Program-made: the position numbers and the translations under genes
The notes under the pieces: generated by a model
Databases searched by the model: none
Told to the model about the DNA's origin: nothing
The model's input: the letters and a program-made list of their open reading frames with translations, nothing else
Shown here: in pieces, positions 15,773 through 22,868 of the stretch
Position numbering within the stretch: the stretch's first letter is position 1
Layout: the number at the start of each line of letters is the position of its first letter
Origin: a virus
Reading direction: 5' to 3' (one strand)
Length of the DNA: 29,388 nt
IMG/VR virus record: IMGVR_UViG_3300037336_000234
Span: 1 to 29,388 of that record

Positions 15773-16657
15773 TTAATACTTTCTACCAGCCATGGACTTT
15801 ATAGCGTCTATTCTCGGGTTAAAGGCTTTTCCTGAATCTAAATCTTCATACATTGATTCCAATGCTTTTTTTTGATTGTCATCAGCATTTTTTAAGTTAT
15901 CTCCTCGTCTCACCATCTCATCTCTATTTCTAAGAAGTGCTGCTTGTTCTAAGGAGCTGCCTTCTTCTTCAGAATCAGAAGCTTCGGAGGCTAATGAGGC
16001 TAATCCCCCTGCTGTTGCTAATGCTCCCTTGGCTATTACCGGAGCTATGCCTTTAAACGTCCCTGACTTTAACATACTCTTTAAAGCACCTAATCCATAT
16101 GAATCAGCATCTCTAAGACTAGGAATACGAGCATGATGACCTTTGTTTACTAACTCTGACATCTGCATAGGATCTATATCCTTAAGCATCCTACCGTCTG
16201 GTACGCTTTTTATGAGCTGCCTCTTATTTATGTTATCAGTCCCATCAAACTTTAGAACTCTGTCATCATATTGATGTCCAGCTTCGTGTAAACCTGTTGA
16301 TATGTATTTCAAAGGATCTGACATAAGTTTTTTATTTACTAATATCTTACCTTCACCATATTCCCCTAGGTTATTACCTAGTTCTTTAAATGATGCTTCT
16401 GTATTAAATTCTGGATAACGTTCTTGTAATATTCTATTTAGAAAATCTTCTTTCTTAGACATAGATGCATTGTTAGACGGTATAGGCACGTCCGTTTTCT
16501 TAAGAACCTCGTTAGCTAATGCATCCTCTGCCAGGTCACGAGCTTGGATAGCCTGGGACATAGGACTTCTTGAGGTGTTTATATACTCCTCGGCTAATGG
16601 ATTGCCTTTATATAGCTGCTTAGAAAACGCCTCTAAAAGCTTCCTCCTATCATTCAT
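15773..16657 (-). CDS. Head-module protein with zinc-metalloprotease (HEAGH) motif
   Basis: This protein has 294 residues, ATG 16655-16657, overlapping the previous stop region. Residues 121-131 read TGLHEAGHQYD: H124-E125-x-x-H128 is the zinc-binding and catalytic signature of zincin metalloproteases, here in a predicted helix. Candidate third ligands lie downstream (E168, H174, H175 or D183 region; SELVNKGHHARIPSLRDADS). Residues 200-224 are a hydrophobic Gly/Ala segment (GIAPVIAKGALATAGGLASL) followed by an acidic patch; the C-terminus is charged and helical. Position between portal and scaffold is where many phages encode a prohead protease, but those are usually serine-type. It may process capsid proteins, act on the host envelope during entry, or be an inactive virion protein. 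Confidence 0.6.
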   Translation of the reverse strand: MNDRRKLLEAFSKQLYKGNPLAEEYINTSRSPMSQAIQARDLAEDALANEVLKKTDVPIPSNNASMSKKEDFLNRILQERYPEFNTEASFKELGNNLGEYGEGKILVNKKLMSDPLKYISTGLHEAGHQYDDRVLKFDGTDNINKRQLIKSVPDGRMLKDIDPMQMSELVNKGHHARIPSLRDADSYGLGALKSMLKSGTFKGIAPVIAKGALATAGGLASLASEASDSEEEGSSLEQAALLRNRDEMVRRGDNLKNADDNQKKALESMYEDLDSGKAFNPRIDAIKSMAGRKY

Positions 16658-16817
16658 CCTCGTCCCTTTTTTTTCTTAGTATTTCTAATAAATCCATAGA
16701 CTCTTCATATTTAGCAGGATCTAACATATCTTCTTGTCTACGAAGCTTATCCTCTTCTTTTCTTCTGTTTCTTCTATTAAGCCTCTCTTGTGCAATCTCT
16801 TTCAATGTGTCAATCAT
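16650..16817 (-). CDS. Small highly charged helical protein of the head module
   Basis: This protein has 55 residues from ATG 16815-16817, 4 nt after the portal stop; an in-frame TTG at 16844 would overlap the portal gene and is less likely. The sequence is a charged helix: MIDTLKEIAQERLNRRNRRK, then EEDKLRRQEDMLDPAKYEES and an acidic/basic tail. No membrane segment or motif is recognised. Short charged proteins between portal and scaffold are common in podovirus-type head modules. Its stop overlaps the start of the metalloprotease-motif gene (ATGA-type junction region), so it is part of the same coupled unit. Confidence 0.6.
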   Translation of the reverse strand: MIDTLKEIAQERLNRRNRRKEEDKLRRQEDMLDPAKYEESMDLLEILRKKRDEDE

Positions 16818-16821
16818 TTTA

Positions 16822-18888
16822 TTATCCCGTGATTGGAGGAGCAATTTGTTGTGCCATCATATCAGCTGCTGTAGTAGGAGCACCGTTAGATGCAGTAGCA
16901 GGCTGAGCAGGAGAAGGAAGTTCTCCTTGCATTTGACTCTGTAAATCTATAGCATTAGCATCAGGATTACTTTGTAAACCGTCCTCAGGAGGTGTTCCTG
17001 GTTGAGGAGGGTTCATTGGAGGCTGCATAGGCTGCATAGGCTGCTGACCTAATCCGATAAGTATTTGAGCTACTGAAGGATCTTGTAGTATATTAATATG
17101 TTCTTGGATATGTCCAAGTACTCTATCGACCAGCTCTGGGTTTTGCTTAAGCTTAGCATCGGATAATACATACTTATGTTCTTGAATATGTAATAAATGT
17201 TCATCAGTTATGAGAGCGGATACTTCAGTCTTACCTGAGAACAAGTCTTCATTTTCAGAACGTATGTACATATTCTCTTTTGTAGGACCTTCTGTCATAG
17301 TTTCAAGTTTACCTGTATTTAATACTGATAAATAATCTTGTGCAGTTTTAATTAAGCCCATCTGAAGTAAGCTTTCAGCTATCTCTAGTTTCCCTGCTGT
17401 AGTTTGACTGAGTGCGTTCGCAACATCTACCATTACTCTATGGATATCAGAGAGATCATCCCCCGTGAATTCTTGCATAAGACTAGAACTTGCTTTTCCT
17501 GAGATCTCCGCAATACGAGGAACTGATGCAAAGTCTTGAAGTAGGAACACTAAATTAGTACCTACGTCTTCAATTAAATGAATATATGAATTTTGTAGAC
17601 CTGATATAAACTGCAAGGCTTGAGACTGAATTAATGCTAAAGCATTTCCTGAGCGTAAATTCTGCTTAGGATCAGGATTACCTCTTGCGACAGAGTTAAT
17701 ACCGGATACAGTCTCCATAGCTCTTTCTAACATTTGTAAAAATGTGAATATCTCTTGAGGAGTTTGAGTAAGGTTTAGAGGCTGAGGAGGATTAGTTCCT
17801 GGATCACCTTCAATAAGATTAAGACCTGAAGATAGTTCCGCCATGGTGATGTTAGCGTCTCTTTGAGCATATATATTTTGAACACCGAAAGTAGATTGAT
17901 TTGTTAGGATAGTTGAATACAAAGAGTTGACTGCATCCTGAATAGGAAGTAGATTCCACATCACTGTATAACCGTAAGGAGTTCCTAGTATATCACGAGC
18001 AGATATTCTGAATATTGGAAGATTACGATAAGGCAATACCGTATCCACTAGAATCGTTTCATTGTTAAGATAAAGTACATATCTACCTTTAGGAAGGGAC
18101 TCCGTAGGCTTATGGAAGAACTCATACACTGGAACATCAACCGTCTCATCATAAGGAGATAAAGCTATTCTACGTGATTGTGTTTCTGATTTTGTTCTTA
18201 CTGCCAGTATCTCGTCCTCTAATTCTGGGTATTTAGCCGCTAAATCGAACTTATTCTTGAAGGTTCTGCATAGTTGCCAGTCATGTTTGGATGTCTCTTT
18301 AGTAGAATCGAACACTACATCAAAAGGGGACATAACATTAAATTCTACATCTCCTTCGTATATAGGATAACTTGCTCTAATCTCTTCGCCTGTTATAGGA
18401 TCGATTTCAGCATCAGTATAATCGTAGATCTTACCATTAGTAGAGTTCCACTCCATTTTTATATATCCGGTACCCATAACTACAGCATATTCTACTGCTT
18501 TCTTAAGATATGTCTCTAATCTCTTATCTCTCATGTAATATTCAAGTAGACCATTAGCAAGAGTTGTTTGAGCTTGTGATTTATAATCAGTGTTAATTGC
18601 CCTGGCTTGAAAAGCTGGACGAGTGCTTGTTACCATCGTTAAAATATTTTGAGCAATGTTTTCGTAGTGATTTACAGCAAGGTTTACAAGTTCCCCTTGC
18701 TCTCCTCCTCTAGAAATAGCATGTCCTGCTTCATAATACTGCCCATGATAAGCTTGCCATGATCTCTCTACTTTATCAAGTAAGTTAGACTCAGATAAAG
18801 TATTAAACCATGAAAAGGATCGTTTATTCAAGTAATTAACTAACTCTTCTGATTCATCTGCTGCAAAATATGTTTGTTTACTTAACAT
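16822..18888 (-). CDS. Portal protein (P22-like)
   Basis: This protein has 688 residues, ATG 18886-18888. It forms the dodecameric ring at one capsid vertex through which DNA is packaged and ejected. Recognisable features are an N-terminal WQAYHGQYYEAGHA region, NLAVNHYENIAQNILTMVTS, VEYAVVMGTGYIKMEWNSTN, a SPFDVVFDSTKE segment, and the central stem and crown region RDILGTPYGYTVMWNLLPIQ followed by DAVNSLYSTILTNQSTFG. The last 90 residues are low-complexity (QPMQPMQPPMNPPQPGTPP and Ala/Gln/Pro-rich). Size and pattern match the P22-type portals of podoviruses. A late-promoter element lies 30 nt upstream, so it leads the portal-scaffold-capsid operon. Confidence 0.85.
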   Translation of the reverse strand: MLSKQTYFAADESEELVNYLNKRSFSWFNTLSESNLLDKVERSWQAYHGQYYEAGHAISRGGEQGELVNLAVNHYENIAQNILTMVTSTRPAFQARAINTDYKSQAQTTLANGLLEYYMRDKRLETYLKKAVEYAVVMGTGYIKMEWNSTNGKIYDYTDAEIDPITGEEIRASYPIYEGDVEFNVMSPFDVVFDSTKETSKHDWQLCRTFKNKFDLAAKYPELEDEILAVRTKSETQSRRIALSPYDETVDVPVYEFFHKPTESLPKGRYVLYLNNETILVDTVLPYRNLPIFRISARDILGTPYGYTVMWNLLPIQDAVNSLYSTILTNQSTFGVQNIYAQRDANITMAELSSGLNLIEGDPGTNPPQPLNLTQTPQEIFTFLQMLERAMETVSGINSVARGNPDPKQNLRSGNALALIQSQALQFISGLQNSYIHLIEDVGTNLVFLLQDFASVPRIAEISGKASSSLMQEFTGDDLSDIHRVMVDVANALSQTTAGKLEIAESLLQMGLIKTAQDYLSVLNTGKLETMTEGPTKENMYIRSENEDLFSGKTEVSALITDEHLLHIQEHKYVLSDAKLKQNPELVDRVLGHIQEHINILQDPSVAQILIGLGQQPMQPMQPPMNPPQPGTPPEDGLQSNPDANAIDLQSQMQGELPSPAQPATASNGAPTTAADMMAQQIAPPITG

Positions 18889-18918
18889 GGGTACCCTTTA
18901 ATTAAAGCTTCTATAGTC

Positions 18919-18930
18919 TAATAGTAAATA
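18919..18930 (-). promoter_or_regulatory. Putative phage late promoter (TTTACTATTA element)
   Basis: The minus strand reads TTATATTTACTATTAGACTA, in the 47-nt gap between the terminase stop and the portal ATG. It has the G after the core that would be expected at a transcription start. Confidence 0.6.
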
Positions 18931-18935
18931 TAATG

Positions 18936-20420
18936 TTATTTTCGCTTGTTTTTGCCGAATATCTGAGATAAAGCCTGTGCTAAAGACGATTGAGGAGAGT
19001 TATCAGTTCTAACTCCTTGAAAAGAGGAAGAACTCATGTTTAATCCATAACCTGGAGGAAAAGGGTTATGAGTTTTTACAACAGATCTATGCATATACAA
19101 TAAACAATCAAGTAAGTCGCAGTGAGAAGCAGCTAACTTACCGCTAGTACTAGCTTTTAGTCGCTTAAACTCAGTTTGAGCATTATTCCACTCAGCGTGG
19201 CGCATATGATAAAGTAAATTCTCACATCTAGGATGTATAATTATATTTCTCTGTAGTATAGCCACGTCTAATGCATTTAGAGCTGCTTGTTTTTTGTCTT
19301 TTTTAGTTTTAGTAAAGCTAATTCCATGTAACTTCTGTAAATCCGTAAGTAAAATTGCATTGTTTACGTCAGATACTCGCATATAAGGTTGAAGCTGCGA
19401 TTTATCAATAGGATTAGTCCAATAAATACGCTCTTTTTCTTGGATCATCTGGGCTAGTACTTGCGTATTAGTAGCCCCATCCACGGCAATTTCATCTAAT
19501 ATAACTAAAATAGCTTTTTCATAGTCATAATACCCAAAAAGAATTCCTGTAAGATCTTTTCCTCCTGGATCAAGAGATACATACTTATCGCAAAAAACAG
19601 GGGCAGTAAAATCACTGCGGACAATATCAGCTTCAGCTACTTCATTGAAAGAAGGAAGGATTGATTTTTCCGTACCTCGTATGATATGACATAAATATTC
19701 CCTACGGAACATGGGATCATCTGCTCCCATAGGATACTCTTCTTCTGCTTCCTTAATGGCTTCAGCATTAAAGTTAGGGTTATCATATATGGTATAGACC
19801 TTTATACGATTTTCAGATTTATAAGGATATACCCAATCCTGAATAAATTCATGATTCTCAGAACGACTGGGAGTGGATACCATAATAGTACGTCCCTTAG
19901 TAAGCTTTACTGTAGGTCCCATTACTGATCTGATACCGTATGTTAAATCGTCACAGAAGCCGCTCTCATCAATACAATTTAAATCTGAATCTCCTCCTCT
20001 AAGATTTTCCCACCCTCCTCCGTCAGATCCTGAAATTTGAATCTCAGATCCGTTATGAGGGAATCTAAAGCACTTTTCAGCAGTCATGTACACAGGCTTA
20101 ATATCCTCAGGACAGTCTTCTAATATCTTCCTCATTACAGGCATTAGCATTTTCTTTGCCATGTTACCTTTAGGAAAGGCGTACTTGACCACAGCGAATT
20201 TCTTTTTAAGACATACTTCTAGTGCCATTGATAATAATAGGTAAGTTTTACCTAAGCGCCTAGAACATAGTACTACGGATATGTTATTAAAGTCTGATAG
20301 GATACCTGATTTTATTTCTTTTTGAGGTTCAGTTAGTTTCCAGTCTAGGATTCCCTGTCTCCATAATATATCTCTTGCTCTTTTTACTTCGTCAACCTGT
20401 GTTTTTTTTACCTTACTCAT
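18936..20420 (-). CDS. terL: Terminase large subunit
   Basis: This DNA-packaging motor has 494 residues counting from ATG 20418-20420, which has AAGGA 5 nt upstream; the ATG 6 nt earlier would sit on top of that ribosome site. The N-terminal ATPase has a Walker A variant CSRRLGKT (52-59), Walker B LNCIDE (148-152, with D151 and E152) and the coupling motif VSTPS (181-185). The C-terminal RNase H-like nuclease has its acidic residues in YVSLDPGG (D284), ILDEI (D309/E310) and HCDLLD (D435/D438). It cuts concatemeric DNA and pumps it through the portal. The gene overlaps the preceding small gene (putative small subunit) by 8 nt. Adjacent to the portal gene, as in most tailed phages. Confidence 0.92.
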   Translation of the reverse strand: MSKVKKTQVDEVKRARDILWRQGILDWKLTEPQKEIKSGILSDFNNISVVLCSRRLGKTYLLLSMALEVCLKKKFAVVKYAFPKGNMAKKMLMPVMRKILEDCPEDIKPVYMTAEKCFRFPHNGSEIQISGSDGGGWENLRGGDSDLNCIDESGFCDDLTYGIRSVMGPTVKLTKGRTIMVSTPSRSENHEFIQDWVYPYKSENRIKVYTIYDNPNFNAEAIKEAEEEYPMGADDPMFRREYLCHIIRGTEKSILPSFNEVAEADIVRSDFTAPVFCDKYVSLDPGGKDLTGILFGYYDYEKAILVILDEIAVDGATNTQVLAQMIQEKERIYWTNPIDKSQLQPYMRVSDVNNAILLTDLQKLHGISFTKTKKDKKQAALNALDVAILQRNIIIHPRCENLLYHMRHAEWNNAQTEFKRLKASTSGKLAASHCDLLDCLLYMHRSVVKTHNPFPPGYGLNMSSSSFQGVRTDNSPQSSLAQALSQIFGKNKRK

Positions 20421-20763
20421 CAGCATCCTTGGTAGATGCTAGTTTCAGTAATTTTGCCACATCAGGCTTCTCATTACTTACTTTCTTTTCTACTACTGGA
20501 GATGCTTTACCTTGTGCTAGTAATAAGTTCTTTACGAGCAAATCTAGTACTTTTACTTCATTAAGCTCTAGTACTGCTCCTTTCTCTACGGCTAGTCTAT
20601 ATTTAGCAATCTGATTCCTGCATACGAATTCTGCATCTGAGACGGTCGGAATTGAGTCAAGGAGGTCATTATCCCTTAGGATAGACTCGTACTTCTCTAT
20701 CTGCGATTTACACTCAACTAATGCTTTTCTAAGGCGATCTAGTTCCAGGTCTGGAAAGTCCAT
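20413..20763 (-). CDS. Putative terminase small subunit
   Basis: This protein has 116 residues, ATG 20761-20763, immediately upstream of and overlapping terL. The protein is mostly helical: MDFPDLELDRLRKALVECKS, then an IEKYESIL helix, a central segment with CRNQIAKYRLAVEKG, and a basic, less ordered C-terminus (VEKKVSNEKPDVAKLLKLAS). Small terminase subunits bind the packaging site and regulate the large subunit; they are very diverse in sequence and are usually encoded directly before terL. The call is by position and helical character only. A clear helix-turn-helix is not visible. Confidence 0.55.
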   Translation of the reverse strand: MDFPDLELDRLRKALVECKSQIEKYESILRDNDLLDSIPTVSDAEFVCRNQIAKYRLAVEKGAVLELNEVKVLDLLVKNLLLAQGKASPVVEKKVSNEKPDVAKLLKLASTKDADE

Positions 20764-20772
20764 GGTTACTCC

Positions 20773-21105
20773 TTAGAATTTAATTGCAGGTTTTTTAACA
20801 GAAGGAGCTGAAGAAAAGTTAGCCCTTTCAATACTTTGACGGGATTGCTCGAACTTCAGCTCTTGAAGTTTATCTTCATAAATCTCCTTATCTTTCTTAA
20901 ATTGTTCTAACATCTCATTCTTTAAATTCTCGATCTTCTTAGTTATACTTGGGAGTTGATGAGATTGAATATAGATATCGAACCCTGTAAGAAGGGCTAG
21001 GGAAAATAAAACAATTGAATGGGCTATTGATATTGGAACGAACGCAGAATACACTGAGTAAGCTAGTAATAGTGTTCCAGGTAATGGGATACGAGGGATT
21101 TTCAT
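20773..21105 (-). CDS. Small membrane protein with coiled-coil tail
   Basis: This protein has 110 residues, ATG 21103-21105, 9 nt before the putative small terminase. Two hydrophobic segments are visible, about residues 10-27 (TLLLAYSVYSAFVPISIA) and 29-46 (SIVLFSLALLTGFDIYIQ). A charged coiled coil follows at 52-95 (TKKIENLKNEMLEQFKKDKE) and then a basic, Pro-containing C-terminus. This topology could belong to a spanin-like or holin-accessory protein, or to a membrane anchor in assembly; none is proven. It is the first gene of the packaging operon. The TTTACTATTA element about 90 nt upstream is probably its promoter. Confidence 0.6.
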   Translation of the reverse strand: MKIPRIPLPGTLLLAYSVYSAFVPISIAHSIVLFSLALLTGFDIYIQSHQLPSITKKIENLKNEMLEQFKKDKEIYEDKLQELKFEQSRQSIERANFSSAPSVKKPAIKF

Positions 21106-21191
21106 AAGAGTCCTTAGTTAACAGATTTTTACCCCAGTTGTTATATATGAGGTATAATGTGTGCTAGTGAGGATTAAGTTCCTCTAACTTG

Positions 21192-21201
21192 TAATAGTAA
21201 A
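21192..21201 (-). promoter_or_regulatory. Putative phage late promoter (TTTACTATTA element)
   Basis: The minus strand reads TTAATTTACTATTACAAGTTAGAGG, in the 109-nt divergent gap between the late block and the small plus-strand genes. It is the rightmost copy directly in front of a late operon (membrane protein, TerS, TerL). The same gap has a plus-strand TATAAT (21153-21158), but its -35 is poor (TTTACC at 19 bp), so a plus-strand promoter there is uncertain. Confidence 0.6.
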
Positions 21202-21214
21202 TTAAAAGGGTTAT

Positions 21215-21403
21215 ATGGATTGTGAGTTTGTAGAAGGGGATATAGTCTGGGTTGAGTGTTTAAAGGCTAGGTTGATTATAGTAGATAGACTAGACGATAT
21301 ATATTACCGAGTTACTCCTGTTGACGAAGGAGTACCGTTAATTACCCTCTTTGTACCCAGTTTGAGTTTGAGGAAGTTAACTCCTTTGGAAGAATTGCTA
21401 TAA
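21215..21403 (+). CDS. Small KVGD/TPLE-family protein, copy 1
   Basis: This protein has 62 residues, ATG at 21215 with AAAGGG 4 nt upstream. It belongs to a set of five small paralogues in this window (21215, 21584, 21881, 23216, 23404) that share an N-terminal strand of the form (F/Y)xxGD-hydrophobic and a C-terminal LxxxTPLExLL tail. Here these are FVEGDIVWV (5-13) and LRKLTPLEELL at the end. Between them are alternating strands (RLIIVDRL, DIYYRVTPV, LITLFVPS), the profile of a small SH3-like or KOW-like beta-barrel. No function is known; the family may bind nucleic acid or a host protein. Leads the plus-strand gene array. Confidence 0.65.
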   Translation: MDCEFVEGDIVWVECLKARLIIVDRLDDIYYRVTPVDEGVPLITLFVPSLSLRKLTPLEELL

Positions 21404-21445
21404 ATTACTACTCCCTTGATATTGTTCACTTTTTGAATTATGTCC

Positions 21446-21473
21446 TTGACTTTTTCAACTTCTTGGATATAAT
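21446..21473 (+). promoter_or_regulatory. Sigma-70 promoter
   Basis: TTGACT (21446-21451) and a perfect TATAAT (21468-21473) are separated by 16 bp. It lies upstream of a 21-residue ORF and of the second KVGD/TPLE gene. Confidence 0.6.
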
Positions 21474-21483
21474 AAGGCATAGT

Positions 21484-21549
21484 ATGGCTGTTCAACTCTA
21501 TACCGCTTCTGAGTTTTACGAAGAAGCGACGCAAGTAGATAAACAATAG
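21484..21549 (+). CDS. Possible 21-residue leader peptide
   Basis: A 21-codon ORF (MAVQLYTASEFYEEATQVDK plus one residue) begins about 10 nt after the -10 box of the promoter at 21446, so the transcript start would lie almost on its ATG. AAGG lies 7 nt before the ATG, but most of it would be at or before the expected transcription start. It could be a leaderless peptide, a regulatory uORF for the next gene, or chance. Confidence 0.25.
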   Translation: MAVQLYTASEFYEEATQVDKQ

Positions 21550-21583
21550 TTCCCTTCTTCCCTTAATATCGAAAGCGAGAGTT

Positions 21584-21784
21584 ATGTCAAGAAGTCAGAA
21601 GTTCCAGGTAGGAGAGATAGTAGTGTGGGTTGGAGTAGGGTGGGTAATTGCTCAGACCCAATGTCAAATATTAGGCTATAGGAAGAATAAGGTTTACTTT
21701 AAATTAGTAGGATCAGAATTAGAGTTAAACGTTAAGTCAGATCTAGTCTTTAGAAAGAGAAATCCTTTAGAGAGATTACTATAG
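21584..21784 (+). CDS. Small KVGD/TPLE-family protein, copy 2
   Basis: This protein has 66 residues, ATG at 21584. It has the family signature in a diverged form: FQVGEIVVWVGVGWVIA at residues 7-23 and RKRNPLERLL at the end (NPLE in place of TPLE). The middle is strand-rich (QILGYRKNKVYFKLVG, then LELNVKSDL). It is transcribed from the promoter at 21446. The divergence between copies is large, so these are old duplicates or independent acquisitions, not a recent tandem expansion. Function unknown. Confidence 0.6.
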   Translation: MSRSQKFQVGEIVVWVGVGWVIAQTQCQILGYRKNKVYFKLVGSELELNVKSDLVFRKRNPLERLL

Positions 21785-21880
21785 ATACTGGGACAAAAGG
21801 GAATGAGACGTAACGAAGTGAAGCGAAAGACCAATAATTATAAAAATCGAGAGATTTTTTCTTATAAGGATATAAAAGAA

Positions 21881-22102
21881 ATGGATTATAAGGTAGGAGA
21901 TGTTGTAGTTATTATTAATATTAATATTGATGTTGGTATTGGTGATTTATTTAATTTACTAGTTGATTGTATTATAGGTGATGTTAATGAAGTTATAGAA
22001 GTATCCAAAGATAGAGTAGCCGTTAAAGGAAAGAGGGGCTTTATATATAGTCTCCCTATATCTAGTATAAGGCTACAAACTCCTCTAGACTCATTGATAT
22101 AG
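21881..22102 (+). CDS. Small KVGD/TPLE-family protein, copy 3
   Basis: This protein has 73 residues. I chose ATG 21881, which has AAGGA about 10 nt upstream and starts exactly at the family signature (MDYKVGDVVVI). An in-frame ATG at 21803 has its AAGGG almost touching the start codon and would add 26 residues unlike the family. The end reads SSIRLQTPLDSLI, matching the TPLExLI tail. A long hydrophobic insertion (ININIDVGIGDLFNLLVDCI) makes this the longest copy, and a strand pair RVAVKGKRGFIYSLP precedes the tail. Function unknown. Confidence 0.6.
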   Translation: MDYKVGDVVVIININIDVGIGDLFNLLVDCIIGDVNEVIEVSKDRVAVKGKRGFIYSLPISSIRLQTPLDSLI

Positions 22103-22151
22103 CCTTTCCCTTCCTAGGGATATCCTCGCCCTCCATGGCTTCGGAAAACAT

Positions 22152-22180
22152 TATACAGATCAGATAGGACATGCTATACT
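22152..22180 (+). promoter_or_regulatory. Sigma-70-like promoter
   Basis: TATACA (22152-22157) and TATACT (22175-22180) are separated by 17 bp. They lie directly upstream of an AGGAGG ribosome site and the ATG at 22199. A good -10 but a moderate -35. Confidence 0.45.
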
Positions 22181-22198
22181 AAACCTCAGGAGGATATT

Positions 22199-22381
22199 AT
22201 GACAAAGAAAGAAAAGAAAGAAGAAGTCATCAAGTGCGTAGGCATAGTCCACACACAGTACGTCCAGGTCAACGTTCCTACCTCTTTTGCAGGTGACACT
22301 GCGGATGCTTTAGCACAGGCATTATTGACCGATTACTACTCGCATTATCTAGCCCAAAACAGGGTGACGGAGGACGAATGA
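22199..22381 (+). CDS. Small hypothetical protein
   Basis: This protein has 60 residues. A consensus AGGAGG lies 6 nt before ATG 22199, one of the best ribosome sites in the window, so translation should be strong. A lysine/glutamate-rich start (MTKKEKKEEVIKCVGIVHTQ) is followed by VQVNVPTSFAGDTADALAQA and a helical, acidic end (NRVTEDE). The VQVNVPTSFAGD-ADALAQALL portion looks like one beta-strand and a following helix. No family is recognised. Confidence 0.6.
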   Translation: MTKKEKKEEVIKCVGIVHTQYVQVNVPTSFAGDTADALAQALLTDYYSHYLAQNRVTEDE

Positions 22382-22404
22382 AAACCCTCCCAGTTTTACC
22401 CATC

Positions 22405-22449
22405 TTTGTGACAGATACTATCCTCATATCCCCTTTTTGTGACAGATAC
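22405..22449 (+). repeat. Direct repeat TTTGTGACAGATAC, two copies 31 nt apart
   Basis: TTTGTGACAGATAC occurs at 22405-22418 and 22436-22449, three helical turns apart, in the gap before the 22490 promoter. A partial third copy (TGTGACAGATA) is at 23591-23601, overlapping the stop of 23404-23595, and GTGACAGACACC is at the start of the next coding region (about 22554). It may be a protein-binding site or operator. Confidence 0.45.
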
Positions 22450-22489
22450 CTACATCTCCCTCACAACTATACCCAACCATTAATAATTG

Positions 22490-22519
22490 TTGGACATTGT
22501 ATTTAAAAAAGAGTATAAT
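22490..22519 (+). promoter_or_regulatory. Sigma-70 promoter
   Basis: TTGGAC (22490-22495) and a perfect TATAAT (22514-22519) are separated by 18 bp, 20 nt before ATG 22539. It drives the overlapping four-gene operon 22539-23595. The paired TTTGTGACAGATAC repeats lie just upstream. Confidence 0.6.
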
Positions 22520-22538
22520 AGAGGCAAGGACAATAAAC

Positions 22539-22868
22539 ATGAATGAAGAAACAGTGACAGACACCATTATCAACCACCCAGCAATTGAGCAGCTACGTAA
22601 AATCATGCAGATAACAGACTGGACATCCTTCTGCCCAGAGAAGCAAAGAGCTGATGCCTTGGACAAGTGGATTATTCGATGGCTAGTGGAAGTAGAACAG
22701 TCCCAGTTGGTAGTGGACTCTAAGTACCTCAGCTCCGAGAATAACGACTTCGTTAAGTACCGCATGGGACAAATACTAGGGGAAGTGCTTACAGAAGAGT
22801 GCGTAACCTTCACCAGCTCGTCCAGGAAGATCACAGGACACTTACTAGGAGTAAGACGTGGCAAATAA
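22539..22868 (+). CDS. Hypothetical early protein
   Basis: This protein has 109 residues from ATG 22539, with AAGGA 8 nt upstream; an upstream in-frame ATG at 22497 lies inside the promoter and is discarded. The protein is mixed helical, with two tryptophan-containing helices (TDWTSFCPEKQRADALDKW, then IIRWLVEVEQSQLVVDSKYL) and a C-terminal part (GQILGEVLTEECVTFTSSSR) that looks beta/alpha. No motif is recognised. First gene of a four-gene operon in which each gene overlaps the next by 4-11 nt. Confidence 0.6.
   Translation: MNEETVTDTIINHPAIEQLRKIMQITDWTSFCPEKQRADALDKWIIRWLVEVEQSQLVVDSKYLSSENNDFVKYRMGQILGEVLTEECVTFTSSSRKITGHLLGVRRGK

Noticed and set aside
21803-21880. An N-terminal extension of the third KVGD/TPLE protein
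   Set aside because: The AAGGG almost touches the ATG at 21803, and the added 26 residues do not match the family, while ATG 21881 starts exactly at the family motif.
22424-22864. A 146-codon minus-strand frame
   Set aside because: It overlaps the well-supported plus-strand gene 22539-22868 completely and has no ribosome site; the plus strand has promoter, ribosome site and operon context.
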